Below, one piece after another: positions 1-6,193 of a DNA stretch of 6,226 nucleotides (position 1 is its first letter; each line of letters opens with the position of its first letter). The notes beneath the pieces are model-generated. The model was not told where the DNA came from. It did no database searches and saw only the letters and a program-made list of their open reading frames with translations. This stretch comes from Gammaproteobacteria bacterium (GTDB lineage: Bacteria > Pseudomonadota > Gammaproteobacteria > UBA6429 > Thiohalophilaceae), in contig JAADGZ010000232.1 in NCBI GenBank assembly GCA_013152045.1, positions 1-6,226 of the forward strand. Reading direction: 5' to 3'. The position numbers were made by a program, and so were the translations under genes.

Positions 1-461
1 ATCTGGCTGCCTGGAATTACTTCATGAGCGTTGAGTCCGATGAAAATGAAGAGTTTATCAGCCAGTGGCATAAGTTTATTAAAAACAAAAAACGCGTTAC
101 CAACGATCCGATGGAAGCGCATTATATTGGCTTCAATATGTGGGTTAAGGCAGTAGAAAAAGCCGGCACTACGGATCCCAGTGCTGTTCAGAAAGCCTTG
201 ATTGGGGTGTCAGTACCCAATCTCTCAGGTGGTTATTCCACCATGATGCCCAATCATCACATTACCAAGCCGGTACTGATTGGCGAGATTCAAAAAGACG
301 GCCAGTTTGATATCGTCTGGCAAACCTCCGGCCTGGTTGCCGGTGATGCCTGGTCCGATTATCTGCCGGGTTCCAGGGATCTGATCTCTGATTGGCGCGC
401 GCCTTTGTCTTGCGGTAACTATAACGTCAAGACCAAAAAGTGTAGTGGTCAGAACTACTAG
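1..461 (+). CDS. urtA: Urea ABC transporter substrate-binding protein UrtA, C-terminal part (5' end outside window)
   Basis: This is the last ~153 residues of a periplasmic type I binding protein that captures urea for the UrtBCDE transporter. The frame is open from base 3 with no start inside the window (it reads LAAWNYFMS before and through the first in-frame ATG at 24), so the gene enters from the left; the family is usually about 400-430 residues, so roughly a third is visible. Family-typical stretches are WNYF, the segment with VSVPNLSGGYSTMMPNHH, KPVLIGEIQ, and the end with SCGNYNV and a second cysteine in KKCSG. Identity is supported by the fact that urtB, urtC, urtD and urtE follow directly. 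The stop is TAG at 459-461. Binding-protein genes that head ABC operons are often expressed more strongly than the rest, and the spacer hairpins downstream would fit that, but this is inference. Confidence 0.93.
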   Translation, partial: LAAWNYFMSVESDENEEFISQWHKFIKNKKRVTNDPMEAHYIGFNMWVKAVEKAGTTDPSAVQKALIGVSVPNLSGGYSTMMPNHHITKPVLIGEIQKDGQFDIVWQTSGLVAGDAWSDYLPGSRDLISDWRAPLSCGNYNVKTKKCSGQNY

Positions 462-469
462 GCTCGTTG

Positions 470-495
470 CGATGAATCTCAGAGAGACATCGTTT
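470..495 (+). terminator. Weak hairpin after urtA
   Basis: CGATG (470-474) pairs with CATCG (488-492), and inside it TCTC (477-480) pairs with GAGA (484-487), leaving a two-base AA bulge and an AGA loop. Only three T residues follow, so it is a poor intrinsic terminator. It could protect the 3' end of the urtA message or cause slight attenuation. The stem is short and A/T-containing; chance is a real possibility. Confidence 0.22.
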
Positions 496-522
496 AGCTT
501 ACGGTTTCTTTGAGTTTGGGTG

Positions 523-567
523 CATAGGACATCAGCGAAGCAGTTTGCTTTTCGCTTTTGTTCTATG
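523..567 (+). promoter_or_regulatory. Imperfect palindrome / possible attenuator between urtA and urtB
   Basis: CATAGGAC (523-530) pairs with GTTCTATG (560-567) over eight positions with one G-T wobble. Inside, GCGAAGCA (535-542) pairs with TGC (546-548) and TTCGC (551-555) with a two-base T bulge, closing a GTT loop. The inner hairpin is followed by TTTTGTT (556-562), resembling an intrinsic terminator; the outer stem would sequester those T residues, so the two folds compete. A partial terminator here could set a higher level of urtA than of urtBCDE mRNA. Alternatively it is a degenerate copy of a dispersed palindromic repeat. Confidence 0.38.
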
Positions 568-596
568 ACCCTTTATTTTATGAAATGAGATTAGAT

Positions 597-2222
597 ATGT
601 CTGAATTTAGAATAATATCTCCGGCCAGAAAACTGGCGTCACTGCTGCTATGTTTCGTCATCCTGATGGGCTTTGTACAGACCTGTGCGGCGGCTGAGCT
701 GACACTGGATGCGTCATGGAAAATACTAAGCTCAAAAAATTACAACAAAAAAGCCCGGGCTATCGAGACCATTGCCCAACATAATCCAGCCGAAGCCTAT
801 CGTGCGCTGAAAGCCCTGCTGGATGGACAGTTGTATTTCGCCAAACACAGCAAGGAACTCTATATTCTGCAGCAAACCGATGAAAATTATATTTTTAACG
901 CGTTGTTTGGTGGTGAAGTCATCACCCAGGAAAGAAAACGGGGCTTTAAAAAAGCACGAATCAATAATCGGCTGCGACGGCTGATTCGCCAGTCGCTGGC
1001 GGTAATGCAACTTAAAAACAAGGATCCTGATGTCAGACTGGTGGCGGTACAGGAGCTGTTGAAAAATCCCGAAGCCGATGCCACACATTTGATTGAATCG
1101 ATGATCGATAAGGAGTCCGATGATAAGGTTCTGGCGGCCATGAAAACTCTGCGCGCCGTCAATATGCTTAAAACCGGTGACGAAGCTGCGCAGATGAAGG
1201 CAATCAACCGCCTCGCCAGGAGTCTTAACTCTTCGGTTATGAATGCCCTGACAAATTATCAGGCGCCAAACGAGGCGCTGAAGGAAAAGGTCCAGGCCGC
1301 GATAAGCAGGATCAATGACCAGCGCAAGCTGTATGCCAAAGCGGAAACGATATTCTTCGGCCTGAGTCTGGGATCGGTTTTAGCCCTGTCGGCAATCGGT
1401 CTGGCCATCACCTTTGGCGTGATGGGGGTGATCAATATGGCGCATGGTGAGTTAATGATGATCGGCGCCTATACCACCTATGTTATCCAACTGTTAATGC
1501 CGGAGCATATCGGCCTGTCGATTCTGGTGGCCATTCCAGCGGCCTTTATGGTCTCTGCCCTGGTGGGGATTGCCATCGAGCGCAGCGTTATTCGTCATCT
1601 CTATGGACGACCACTGGAAACCTTGCTGGCCACCTTTGGTGTCAGTCTGATCCTGCAACAGGCGGTGCGTTCGATTTTTTCACCGTTGAACCGCAGCGTC
1701 GAAACCCCGCAATGGATGTCCGGTGCCTGGCAGCTCAACGATGTGCTGGCGCTTACCTGGAATCGTTTTTACATTATTATTTTCTGCCTCGCGGTATTTA
1801 TTAGCCTGATTCTGGTTATGAAAAAAACCGCATTAGGTTTGCAGGTGCGTGCGGTTTCACAAAACCGAAGAATGGCCCGCGCAATGGGCGTGCGTTCGGA
1901 GTGGGTGGACGCGCTGACCTTTGGGCTTGGCTCGGGGATTGCCGGGCTGGCCGGTGTGGCACTAAGCCTTCTAACCAATGTCGGCCCCAATCTTGGACAG
2001 GCTTATATCATCGATTCTTTTATGGTGGTGGTGTTTGGCGGCGTGGGTAATTTATGGGGCACTCTGGTTGCCGGGATGAGTCTAGGCGTGATTAATAAAG
2101 TGCTGGAACCCTGGGCTGGAGCGGTGCTGGCCAAAATTATAGTGTTAATTTTCATCATTTTGTTTATTCAGAAACGTCCCAGGGGGCTGTTTCCTCAACG
2201 TGGTCGCGCAGCCGAGGATTAA
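597..2222 (+). CDS. urtB: Urea ABC transporter permease UrtB, with periplasmic N-terminal domain
   Basis: One of the two inner-membrane channel subunits of the urea importer (LivH-like permease family). The product is 541 residues from ATG 597. It has a signal peptide (hydrophobic run about 13-27, A-A-A before E34), a soluble, helical, charged domain at about 34-245 with HEAT-like stretches (for example DPDVRLVAVQELL from residue 143), and then the hydrophobic permease domain from about 248 to the end. The permease shows INMAHGELMMIGAY (279-292) and the cytoplasmic coupling motif RAVSQNRRMARAMG (418-431), which contacts the ATPases in this family. A long UrtB with such an extension is usual in proteobacteria; cyanobacterial forms are much shorter. 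The start at 597 is chosen because the signal peptide begins there and GAGA (587-590) is a possible weak ribosome site; ATG 585 and TTG 558 are in frame but add non-signal-like residues. Three bases separate it from urtC. Confidence 0.94.
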   Translation: MSEFRIISPARKLASLLLCFVILMGFVQTCAAAELTLDASWKILSSKNYNKKARAIETIAQHNPAEAYRALKALLDGQLYFAKHSKELYILQQTDENYIFNALFGGEVITQERKRGFKKARINNRLRRLIRQSLAVMQLKNKDPDVRLVAVQELLKNPEADATHLIESMIDKESDDKVLAAMKTLRAVNMLKTGDEAAQMKAINRLARSLNSSVMNALTNYQAPNEALKEKVQAAISRINDQRKLYAKAETIFFGLSLGSVLALSAIGLAITFGVMGVINMAHGELMMIGAYTTYVIQLLMPEHIGLSILVAIPAAFMVSALVGIAIERSVIRHLYGRPLETLLATFGVSLILQQAVRSIFSPLNRSVETPQWMSGAWQLNDVLALTWNRFYIIIFCLAVFISLILVMKKTALGLQVRAVSQNRRMARAMGVRSEWVDALTFGLGSGIAGLAGVALSLLTNVGPNLGQAYIIDSFMVVVFGGVGNLWGTLVAGMSLGVINKVLEPWAGAVLAKIIVLIFIILFIQKRPRGLFPQRGRAAED

Positions 2223-2225
2223 GTC

Positions 2226-3314
2226 ATGCGAATACTGGATATGATTAAAAACGACAAACCCGGAGTTTACCTGCTGGCGAGCCTGTTGGCGGTGAGCATT
2301 GCGGTGCCGTTGCTTAATTTGCTGGTTCCGGAAAGCAGTGTTTTCCATCTTTCAACCTATACCGTTACCCTGCTGGGTAAATATTTGACTTATGCCCTGC
2401 TGGCCCTGGCGGCTGATCTGGTCTGGGGCTATCTGGGCATTCTCAGCCTTGGTCACGGCGCATTCTTTTCCCTCGGCGGCTACGCTATGGGTATGTATCT
2501 GATGCGCCAGATTGGCGATCGCGGAGTGTACGGGGATCCGGTTTTGCCGGATTTTATGGTCTTTCTTAACTGGCATGAACTGCCCTGGTTTTGGCACGGT
2601 TTTGACCATTTCTGGCTGGCAGCGCTGATGATTATCCTGGTGCCCGGCATTCTGGCCTATATTTTTGGTTACCTGGCGTTTCGCTCGCGGGTCACCGGGG
2701 TGTATTTATCGATCATTACCCAGGCCATGACCTATGCTTTGATGCTGGCTTTTTTCCGCAATGAAATGGGTTTTGGTGGCAACAATGGTCTGACCGACTT
2801 TAAAGATATTCTGGGCTTTAACCTGCGTGAGGACAGCACACGCATAGGCCTGTTTCTGGCCTCAGCGGCCGCGCTGGCGGCGGGCTATATCGTGAGCCGT
2901 TATATTGTCAGCTCGCGCCTGGGGCTGGCCTGCGTTGCCATTCGTGACGCTGAGAGTCGGAGTCGTTTTATTGGTTACCGGGTAGAAAATATCAAGTTAT
3001 GGATTTTTGTTTTTTCAGCCGTGCTGGCGGGTATCGCCGGGGCGCTCTATGTGCCCCAGGTCGGTATTATTAATCCCGGTGAATTTTCACCCCTGAATTC
3101 TATCGAGCTGATTATCTGGGTTGCTATCGGCGGTCGAAATACGCTCTATGGCGCGATTATCGGTGCCCTGCTGGTGAACTACGCTAAAACCTATTTTACC
3201 GCTGCGCTTCCCGAGGTTTGGCTGTATGCCCTGGGCGCTTTGTTTGTTCTGGTAACCCTGTATCTGCCTAAAGGCATTGTCGGTTTACGCAACCTGCGAG
3301 GTGCAAGGGCATGA
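2226..3314 (+). CDS. urtC: Urea ABC transporter permease UrtC
   Basis: Second channel-forming permease of the urea importer (LivM-like), expected to pair with UrtB in the inner membrane. It is 362 residues and hydrophobic throughout, with multiple membrane segments starting at about residue 15. The LivM-family motif LSLGHGAFFSLGGYAMG is at 73-89. A polar loop at about 94-128 carries LPDFMVFLNWHELPWFW, characteristic of UrtC rather than amino-acid LivM proteins. The cytoplasmic coupling region contains AIRDAESRSRFIGY, with RDAE at 240-243. The ATG start is preceded by GAGGA (2214-2218) seven bases upstream, inside the end of urtB. The stop overlaps the urtD start by four bases (ATGA), implying translational coupling. 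Length and motifs look intact. Confidence 0.95.
   Translation: MRILDMIKNDKPGVYLLASLLAVSIAVPLLNLLVPESSVFHLSTYTVTLLGKYLTYALLALAADLVWGYLGILSLGHGAFFSLGGYAMGMYLMRQIGDRGVYGDPVLPDFMVFLNWHELPWFWHGFDHFWLAALMIILVPGILAYIFGYLAFRSRVTGVYLSIITQAMTYALMLAFFRNEMGFGGNNGLTDFKDILGFNLREDSTRIGLFLASAAALAAGYIVSRYIVSSRLGLACVAIRDAESRSRFIGYRVENIKLWIFVFSAVLAGIAGALYVPQVGIINPGEFSPLNSIELIIWVAIGGRNTLYGAIIGALLVNYAKTYFTAALPEVWLYALGALFVLVTLYLPKGIVGLRNLRGARA
3298..3303 (+). promoter_or_regulatory. Ribosome binding site of urtD
   Basis: GAGGTG lies seven bases before ATG 3311, inside the last codons of urtC, and supports initiation at the ATGA overlap. Confidence 0.6.
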
Positions 3315-4139
3315 AATCAGTACAGGCTTTACGCGAGTTTTCACGCCGCGATCAGGTTTTTGATTTTCTGATTCAGGCGCAACCACCGAGTCTTGATCTT
3401 AGTCACAATATTATTCTGTATCTGGAAGGTCTGAATAAAAGCTTCGATGGTTTCAAGGCGATTAATGATCTTAACCTGTATATCGAAACGGGCGAGTTGC
3501 GTTGCATTATCGGGCCGAACGGGGCGGGTAAATCAACCATGATGGATATTATTACCGGCAAAACGCGTCCGGATAGCGGCCAGGCCTGGTTCGGTCAGCG
3601 TCTCGACCTTTTGCAAATGGATGAACCGGAGATTGCTGAAGCGGGCATCGCGTAAATTTCAGAAACCAACGGTATTTGAAAATCTGACGGTGATACAGAA
3701 TCTTGAATTGGCAACGGCCCAGGACAAGCGCGTCTGGCCCTTGCTGATGGCTCGTCTCGGCGGTGAGCAGCGGGATCACATCGATGAAGTACTGGGGGTT
3801 ATCGGCCTGGTCAAACTGGCTGCCGATCCGGCGGGCAAGCTTTCCCACGGTCAGAAGCAATGGCTGGAGATCGGCATGCTCTTGATGCAAAAACCGGCGT
3901 TATTGCTGGTCGATGAGCCGGTGGCCGGAATGACCCATCAGGAAATGGAACGCACTGCCGAGTTGCTGATCTCGTTAGCCGGCAAGCACTCTGTGATTGT
4001 GGTTGAACACGATATGGACTTCGTGCGCTCTATCGCGCGCAAGGTGACGGTGTTGCATCAGGGCAGCGTTCTGGCGGAAGGCAGCATGGCGCAGGTACAG
4101 GCTGATCCGCGCGTCATTGAAGTTTATCTGGGAGAATAA
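3311..4139 (+). pseudogene. urtD: Urea ABC transporter ATPase UrtD, interrupted by a frameshift
   Basis: UrtD is one of the two ATPases of the urea importer. Here it is split. The first frame (3311-3655, 114 codons) has a family-typical leader, ILYLEGLNKSFDGFKAIN, and Walker A GPNGAGKST (68-76), then runs EIAEAGIA and stops at TAA 3653-3655. The rest continues in the +1 frame from CGT 3651 to the stop at 4137-4139, giving RKFQKPTVFENL (Q-loop), the signature LSHGQ, Walker B LLLVDEP and the H-loop VVEHDM. UrtD proteins normally read GIGRKFQKP here; only one G (3650) occupies the place of the second glycine codon, so two bases are missing. Restoring them gives about 276 residues, the usual length. 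Everything else is undamaged, so the lesion is recent or a sequencing/assembly error. An ATG at 3621 opens the second frame but has no visible ribosome site, and its product would lack Walker A, so neither fragment should be an active ATPase. Confidence 0.92.
3644..3662 (+). other. Frameshift site in urtD
   Basis: Frame one reads GGC ATC GCG TAA; the downstream conserved frame reads CGT AAA TTT CAG from 3651. Inserting two bases beside G3650 rebuilds Gly-Ile-Gly-Arg-Lys-Phe-Gln exactly. Skipping one base would leave the product one residue short, so a two-base loss is the simpler explanation. Confidence 0.85.
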
Positions 4140-4142
4140 TGC

Positions 4143-4148
4143 AGGTGA
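4143..4148 (+). promoter_or_regulatory. Ribosome binding site deciding the urtE start
   Basis: AGGTGA lies five bases before ATG 4154. The upstream in-frame ATG at 4139 overlaps the urtD stop (TAATG) and has GGGAG (4130-4134) only four bases away. The 4154 start gives MLSVHGLNQFYG, matching how UrtE proteins usually begin, so it is preferred; 4139 would add five residues. Confidence 0.55.
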
Positions 4149-4153
4149 ATAAT

Positions 4154-4849
4154 ATGTTAAGTGTTCACGGTCTGAACCAATTTTACGGTCAAAGTCACAC
4201 CCTCTGGGATGTCGATATCGAAGTTCCTATGGGTAAATGCACTTGTTTGATGGGACGCAATGGGGTGGGTAAAACGACCATGCTCGATTGTATTATGGGC
4301 GCCTTGCCACTGGCCTCGGGTGAAATCAAGTACCAGGATATGGCCTTGCACAGCCTGCCGATGGAACATCGGGCAAGACTGGGGATCGGTTATGTACCGC
4401 AGGGACGACAGATTTTTTCCCTGCTTACGGTTGAAGAAAACTTACAAATTGGCCTGCCGGCCCGGCCCGATCGTGCGCGCAGGATACCGGATTTCATTTA
4501 TGAACTATTTCCGGTTTTAAAAGAAATGCGTTATCGTCGCGGGGGAGATTTGTCCGGCGGCCAGCAACAGCAACTGGCCATTGGCCGCGCCCTGGTTATC
4601 GATCCGCGCTTGCTGATTCTGGACGAACCCACGGAAGGCATTCAGCCTAATATTGTAGCCGAAATAGGTGACGTTATAGGCAAACTCAATCATGATATTG
4701 GTATGACCGTGCTCCTGGTAGAACAAAAATTACATTTTGTAAGAAAGGTCGCGGATCAATTTTATATACTCGATCGGGGTCGCCGGGTTGCGCATGGCCA
4801 GGTGGACGAGCTTTCCGAGTCGCTGGTTAAAGAATATTTGACGGTATGA
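4154..4849 (+). CDS. urtE: Urea ABC transporter ATPase UrtE
   Basis: Second ATPase of the urea importer (LivF-like), expected to dimerise with UrtD on the cytoplasmic face. It is 231 residues from ATG 4154, the usual family length. Motifs appear in order: the LNQFYGQSHTL opening at 7-17, Walker A GRNGVGKTT (34-42), Q-loop glutamine in YVPQGR (Q83), signature LSGGQ (133-137), Walker B LLILDE (153-158) with catalytic Glu158, and the switch region LLVEQ with Gln191 where many ABC ATPases have histidine; glutamine is usual for LivF/UrtE. All catalytic elements are intact, unlike urtD next to it. The stop overlaps the start of ureD by four bases (ATGA), which joins the transporter genes to the urease genes in one transcription unit. 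The alternative start at 4139 is possible. Confidence 0.94.
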   Translation: MLSVHGLNQFYGQSHTLWDVDIEVPMGKCTCLMGRNGVGKTTMLDCIMGALPLASGEIKYQDMALHSLPMEHRARLGIGYVPQGRQIFSLLTVEENLQIGLPARPDRARRIPDFIYELFPVLKEMRYRRGGDLSGGQQQQLAIGRALVIDPRLLILDEPTEGIQPNIVAEIGDVIGKLNHDIGMTVLLVEQKLHFVRKVADQFYILDRGRRVAHGQVDELSESLVKEYLTV

Positions 4850-5703
4850 ATTCAGCCGCTATAACGATAGCGAAAAATCGCGCTGACGCTGACGGCTGGT
4901 GCGCGGATCTAAAGTTGGCGTTTAAACATGTCAGGTCACGCACCGTGTTGGGTGATTGTCAGCATTATGGGCCGTTGCGCGTACAACGCCCCTTTTATCC
5001 GGAAGCAAACCTGGCCCATATTTATATTTTGCATCCGCCTGGCGGCGTGGTCGGCGGCGACCGGCTGAATATCAAACTGGATGTTCATTGCGAGGCGCAG
5101 GTGTTGTGCACCACCCCCGGTTCTGGCAAATTCTATTTAAGCGCAGGTAGCTGGGCCATGCTGGATCAACATCTACGGGTCGAAGCGGGTGCCAGCCTCG
5201 AATGGTTGCCGCAGGAAAACATACTGTTTGCCGGAGCCCGTCTGCATGCTCGCACCCGCATTGAGCTGGAAGGCGATGCGGTATTTATCGGTTGGGATGT
5301 GAATTGCCTTGGCCGTCCGAGCCGTGGTGAACGATTTGAACAGGGCGCGTTTGATTCGCGGTTGCAGCTTTACCATAATCAGAAATTATTGCTGCTGGAA
5401 AATCAGCGCATACTTGAACCGCAGGCGCTGGACGCCGCCGCCGGTTTGCGCGGGCAGCCGGTGCAGGCGACCCTGCTGGCTTTCCCCTGTGATGACAGTC
5501 ATCTGGAAAGCGCGCGCAGTCAGCTTGCCCTACAGGGGGCCTCAAGCCTGATGGGTGTCACCTTGATCGACGGCCTGTTGGTCATGCGCGCTCTGGGAAG
5601 CAATAGTGAACAGCTAAAAAAACAAATGATATCGGTTTGGCAGGCACTGCGGCCAATGTTGCTTGGCCGCCCAGCCGTCTTGCCGCGAATATGGGCAACG
5701 TAA
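4846..5703 (+). CDS. ureD: Urease accessory protein UreD (UreH)
   Basis: UreD binds apo-urease and recruits UreF and UreG for delivery of nickel to the active site; it acts in the cytoplasm and is not part of the finished enzyme. The product is 285 residues, normal for the family. Conserved family blocks are visible: GPLRVQRPFYPE (42-53), HPPGGVVGGD (63-72), TTPGSGKFYLS (89-99), LEWLPQENILFAGA (118-131), GWDVNCLGRPSRGERF (149-164), and the closing R-P-A-V-L-P-R-I-W-A-T. The start ATG overlaps the urtE stop as ATGA. No good ribosome site precedes it (a weak AAAGAA around 4829-4834), so translation probably relies on coupling to urtE. The gene ends in TAA at 5701-5703, a few bases before a palindromic repeat. 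No frame damage is seen. Confidence 0.95.
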   Translation: MNSAAITIAKNRADADGWCADLKLAFKHVRSRTVLGDCQHYGPLRVQRPFYPEANLAHIYILHPPGGVVGGDRLNIKLDVHCEAQVLCTTPGSGKFYLSAGSWAMLDQHLRVEAGASLEWLPQENILFAGARLHARTRIELEGDAVFIGWDVNCLGRPSRGERFEQGAFDSRLQLYHNQKLLLLENQRILEPQALDAAAGLRGQPVQATLLAFPCDDSHLESARSQLALQGASSLMGVTLIDGLLVMRALGSNSEQLKKQMISVWQALRPMLLGRPAVLPRIWAT

Positions 5704-5708
5704 ATATA

Positions 5709-5790
5709 TGTAGGTTGGGCTGAATGGTTTTTATGAAGCCCAACATGAACTTTAAAATGTTGGGCTTCGCGTTGCTCTTCCCAACCTACG
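5709..5790 (+). repeat. Nested palindromic (REP/MITE-like) repeat between ureD and ureA
   Basis: The outer arms GTAGGTTGGG (5710-5719) and CCCAACCTAC (5780-5789) are perfect 10-base inverted repeats. The inner arms GAAGCCCAACAT (5735-5746) and ATGTTGGGCTTC (5757-5768) are perfect 12-base inverted repeats around a 10-base A/T-rich loop. The arms are related: TTGGGC at 5715-5720 can also pair with GCCCAA at 5738-5743, and TTGGG at 5760-5764 with CCCAA at 5780-5784, so one long hairpin or two side-by-side hairpins can form. GTAGGTTGGG-type palindromes recur in intergenic regions of many gammaproteobacteria, as I recall, so this is probably a non-autonomous dispersed element. No open reading frame or T-tract is associated with it, so it is not a classic terminator. 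Confidence 0.8.
5761..5776 (+). promoter_or_regulatory. Sigma-54-like -24/-12 match upstream of ureA
   Basis: TGG (5761-5763) and TTGCT (5772-5776) have the GG-N10-GC spacing required of sigma-54 promoters, with the -24 half only partly matching (TGGGCT instead of TGGCAC). It would start transcription near 5787, ahead of ureA. It lies in the right side of the palindromic repeat, so the match may simply come from the repeat sequence. Confidence 0.2.
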
Positions 5791-5821
5791 GGGCTGTATG
5801 TATGAAACTATTATCGAATAT

Positions 5822-5826
5822 AGGGA
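5822..5826 (+). promoter_or_regulatory. Ribosome binding site deciding the ureA start
   Basis: AGGGA lies seven bases before ATG 5834. It favours the 100-residue UreA over the 12-residue longer form that would start at ATG 5798. Confidence 0.65.
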
Positions 5827-5833
5827 AACAGGT

Positions 5834-6136
5834 ATGGATTTAACGCCGCGCGAAAAAGACAAATTACTGTTGTTCACCGCCGCCCTGCTGGCTGAACGTC
5901 GGCTGGCGCGGGGAGTCAAACTTAATCACCCTGAGGCGATGGCCTATATCAGCGCAGCGATTATGGAAGGTGCGCGTGACGGTAAAACGGTGGCCGAGTT
6001 GATGAACGAAAGCCGCCGGATTTTAACTGCGGATCAGGTGATGGACGGGATCGCGGAAATGATTCAAGAGGTGCAGGTGGAAGCCACCTTTCCTGACGGC
6101 ACCAAACTGGTCACGGTGCATCAGCCTATCACCTAG
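5834..6136 (+). CDS. ureA: Urease gamma subunit UreA
   Basis: Smallest of the three subunits of the bacterial nickel urease, which hydrolyses urea to ammonia and carbamate in the cytoplasm; the active site itself is in UreC. The product is exactly 100 residues from ATG 5834, the standard length, beginning [12 protein letters not shown]. Conserved blocks are LNHPEA (30-35), EGARDG (45-50), the R-R-I-L-T-x-x-Q-V-M-x-G segment (61-72), and [18 protein letters not shown] (82-99). ATG 5798 is in frame but adds [12 protein letters not shown], which is not part of the family and follows the repeat directly, so it is rejected. UreA is separate, not fused to UreB, as is usual in proteobacteria; ureB and ureC would be expected after the window. 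The 130-base gap before it is unusual beside the tight upstream spacing and is largely filled by the repeat. Confidence 0.96.
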   Translation: MDLTPREKDKLLLFTAALLAERRLARGVKLNHPEAMAYISAAIMEGARDGKTVAELMNESRRILTADQVMDGIAEMIQEVQVEATFPDGTKLVTVHQPIT

Positions 6137-6159
6137 CGTCTATTTAATATGGATGATTA

Positions 6160-6193
6160 ACGCAAAGAACGCAGAGGCGCGAAGACGCAGAGA
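6160..6193 (+). repeat. Short degenerate tandem repeat (ACGCARAG units) after ureA
   Basis: Four imperfect copies follow one another: ACGCAAAGA (6160-6168), ACGCAGAGG (6169-6177), CGCGAAG (6178-6184) and ACGCAGAGA (6185-6193). Sequences of this kind (CGCAAAGACGCAGAG and variants) are, as I recall, dispersed in intergenic regions of many bacterial genomes. The remainder to 6226 is A/T-rich and shows no gene in the part visible. Confidence 0.6.

Noticed and set aside
558..596. Upstream starts for urtB (TTG 558, ATG 585)
   Set aside because: They add residues that do not look like a signal peptide, and TTG 558 lies inside the hairpin; the export signal begins cleanly at ATG 597.
675..698. Lipoprotein box at UrtB Cys30
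   Set aside because: The residues before the cysteine (V-Q-T) do not fit a lipobox, while A-A-A follows directly and fits ordinary signal peptidase cleavage.
732..1207. Reverse-strand open frames within urtB and elsewhere
   Set aside because: They lie opposite well-supported genes, have no recognisable family or ribosome site, and look like codon-bias shadows.
3644..3662. Programmed +1 frameshifting in urtD
   Set aside because: There is no slippery codon: the tRNA reading GCG or ATC could not re-pair in the +1 frame, no ribosome-site-like stimulator is placed as in prfB, and a +1 shift leaves the product one residue short in a conserved block.
4724..4729. Gln191 in place of the switch histidine in UrtE
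   Set aside because: This substitution is normal in LivF/UrtE ATPases and does not signal loss of function.
5735..5779. Intrinsic terminator after ureD
   Set aside because: The inner hairpin is strong but no T-tract follows it, so the palindromic-repeat explanation fits better.
5798..5833. N-terminally extended UreA from ATG 5798
   Set aside because: The extra 12 residues are not in the family, which starts at MDLTPREKD, and the better-spaced ribosome site precedes ATG 5834.
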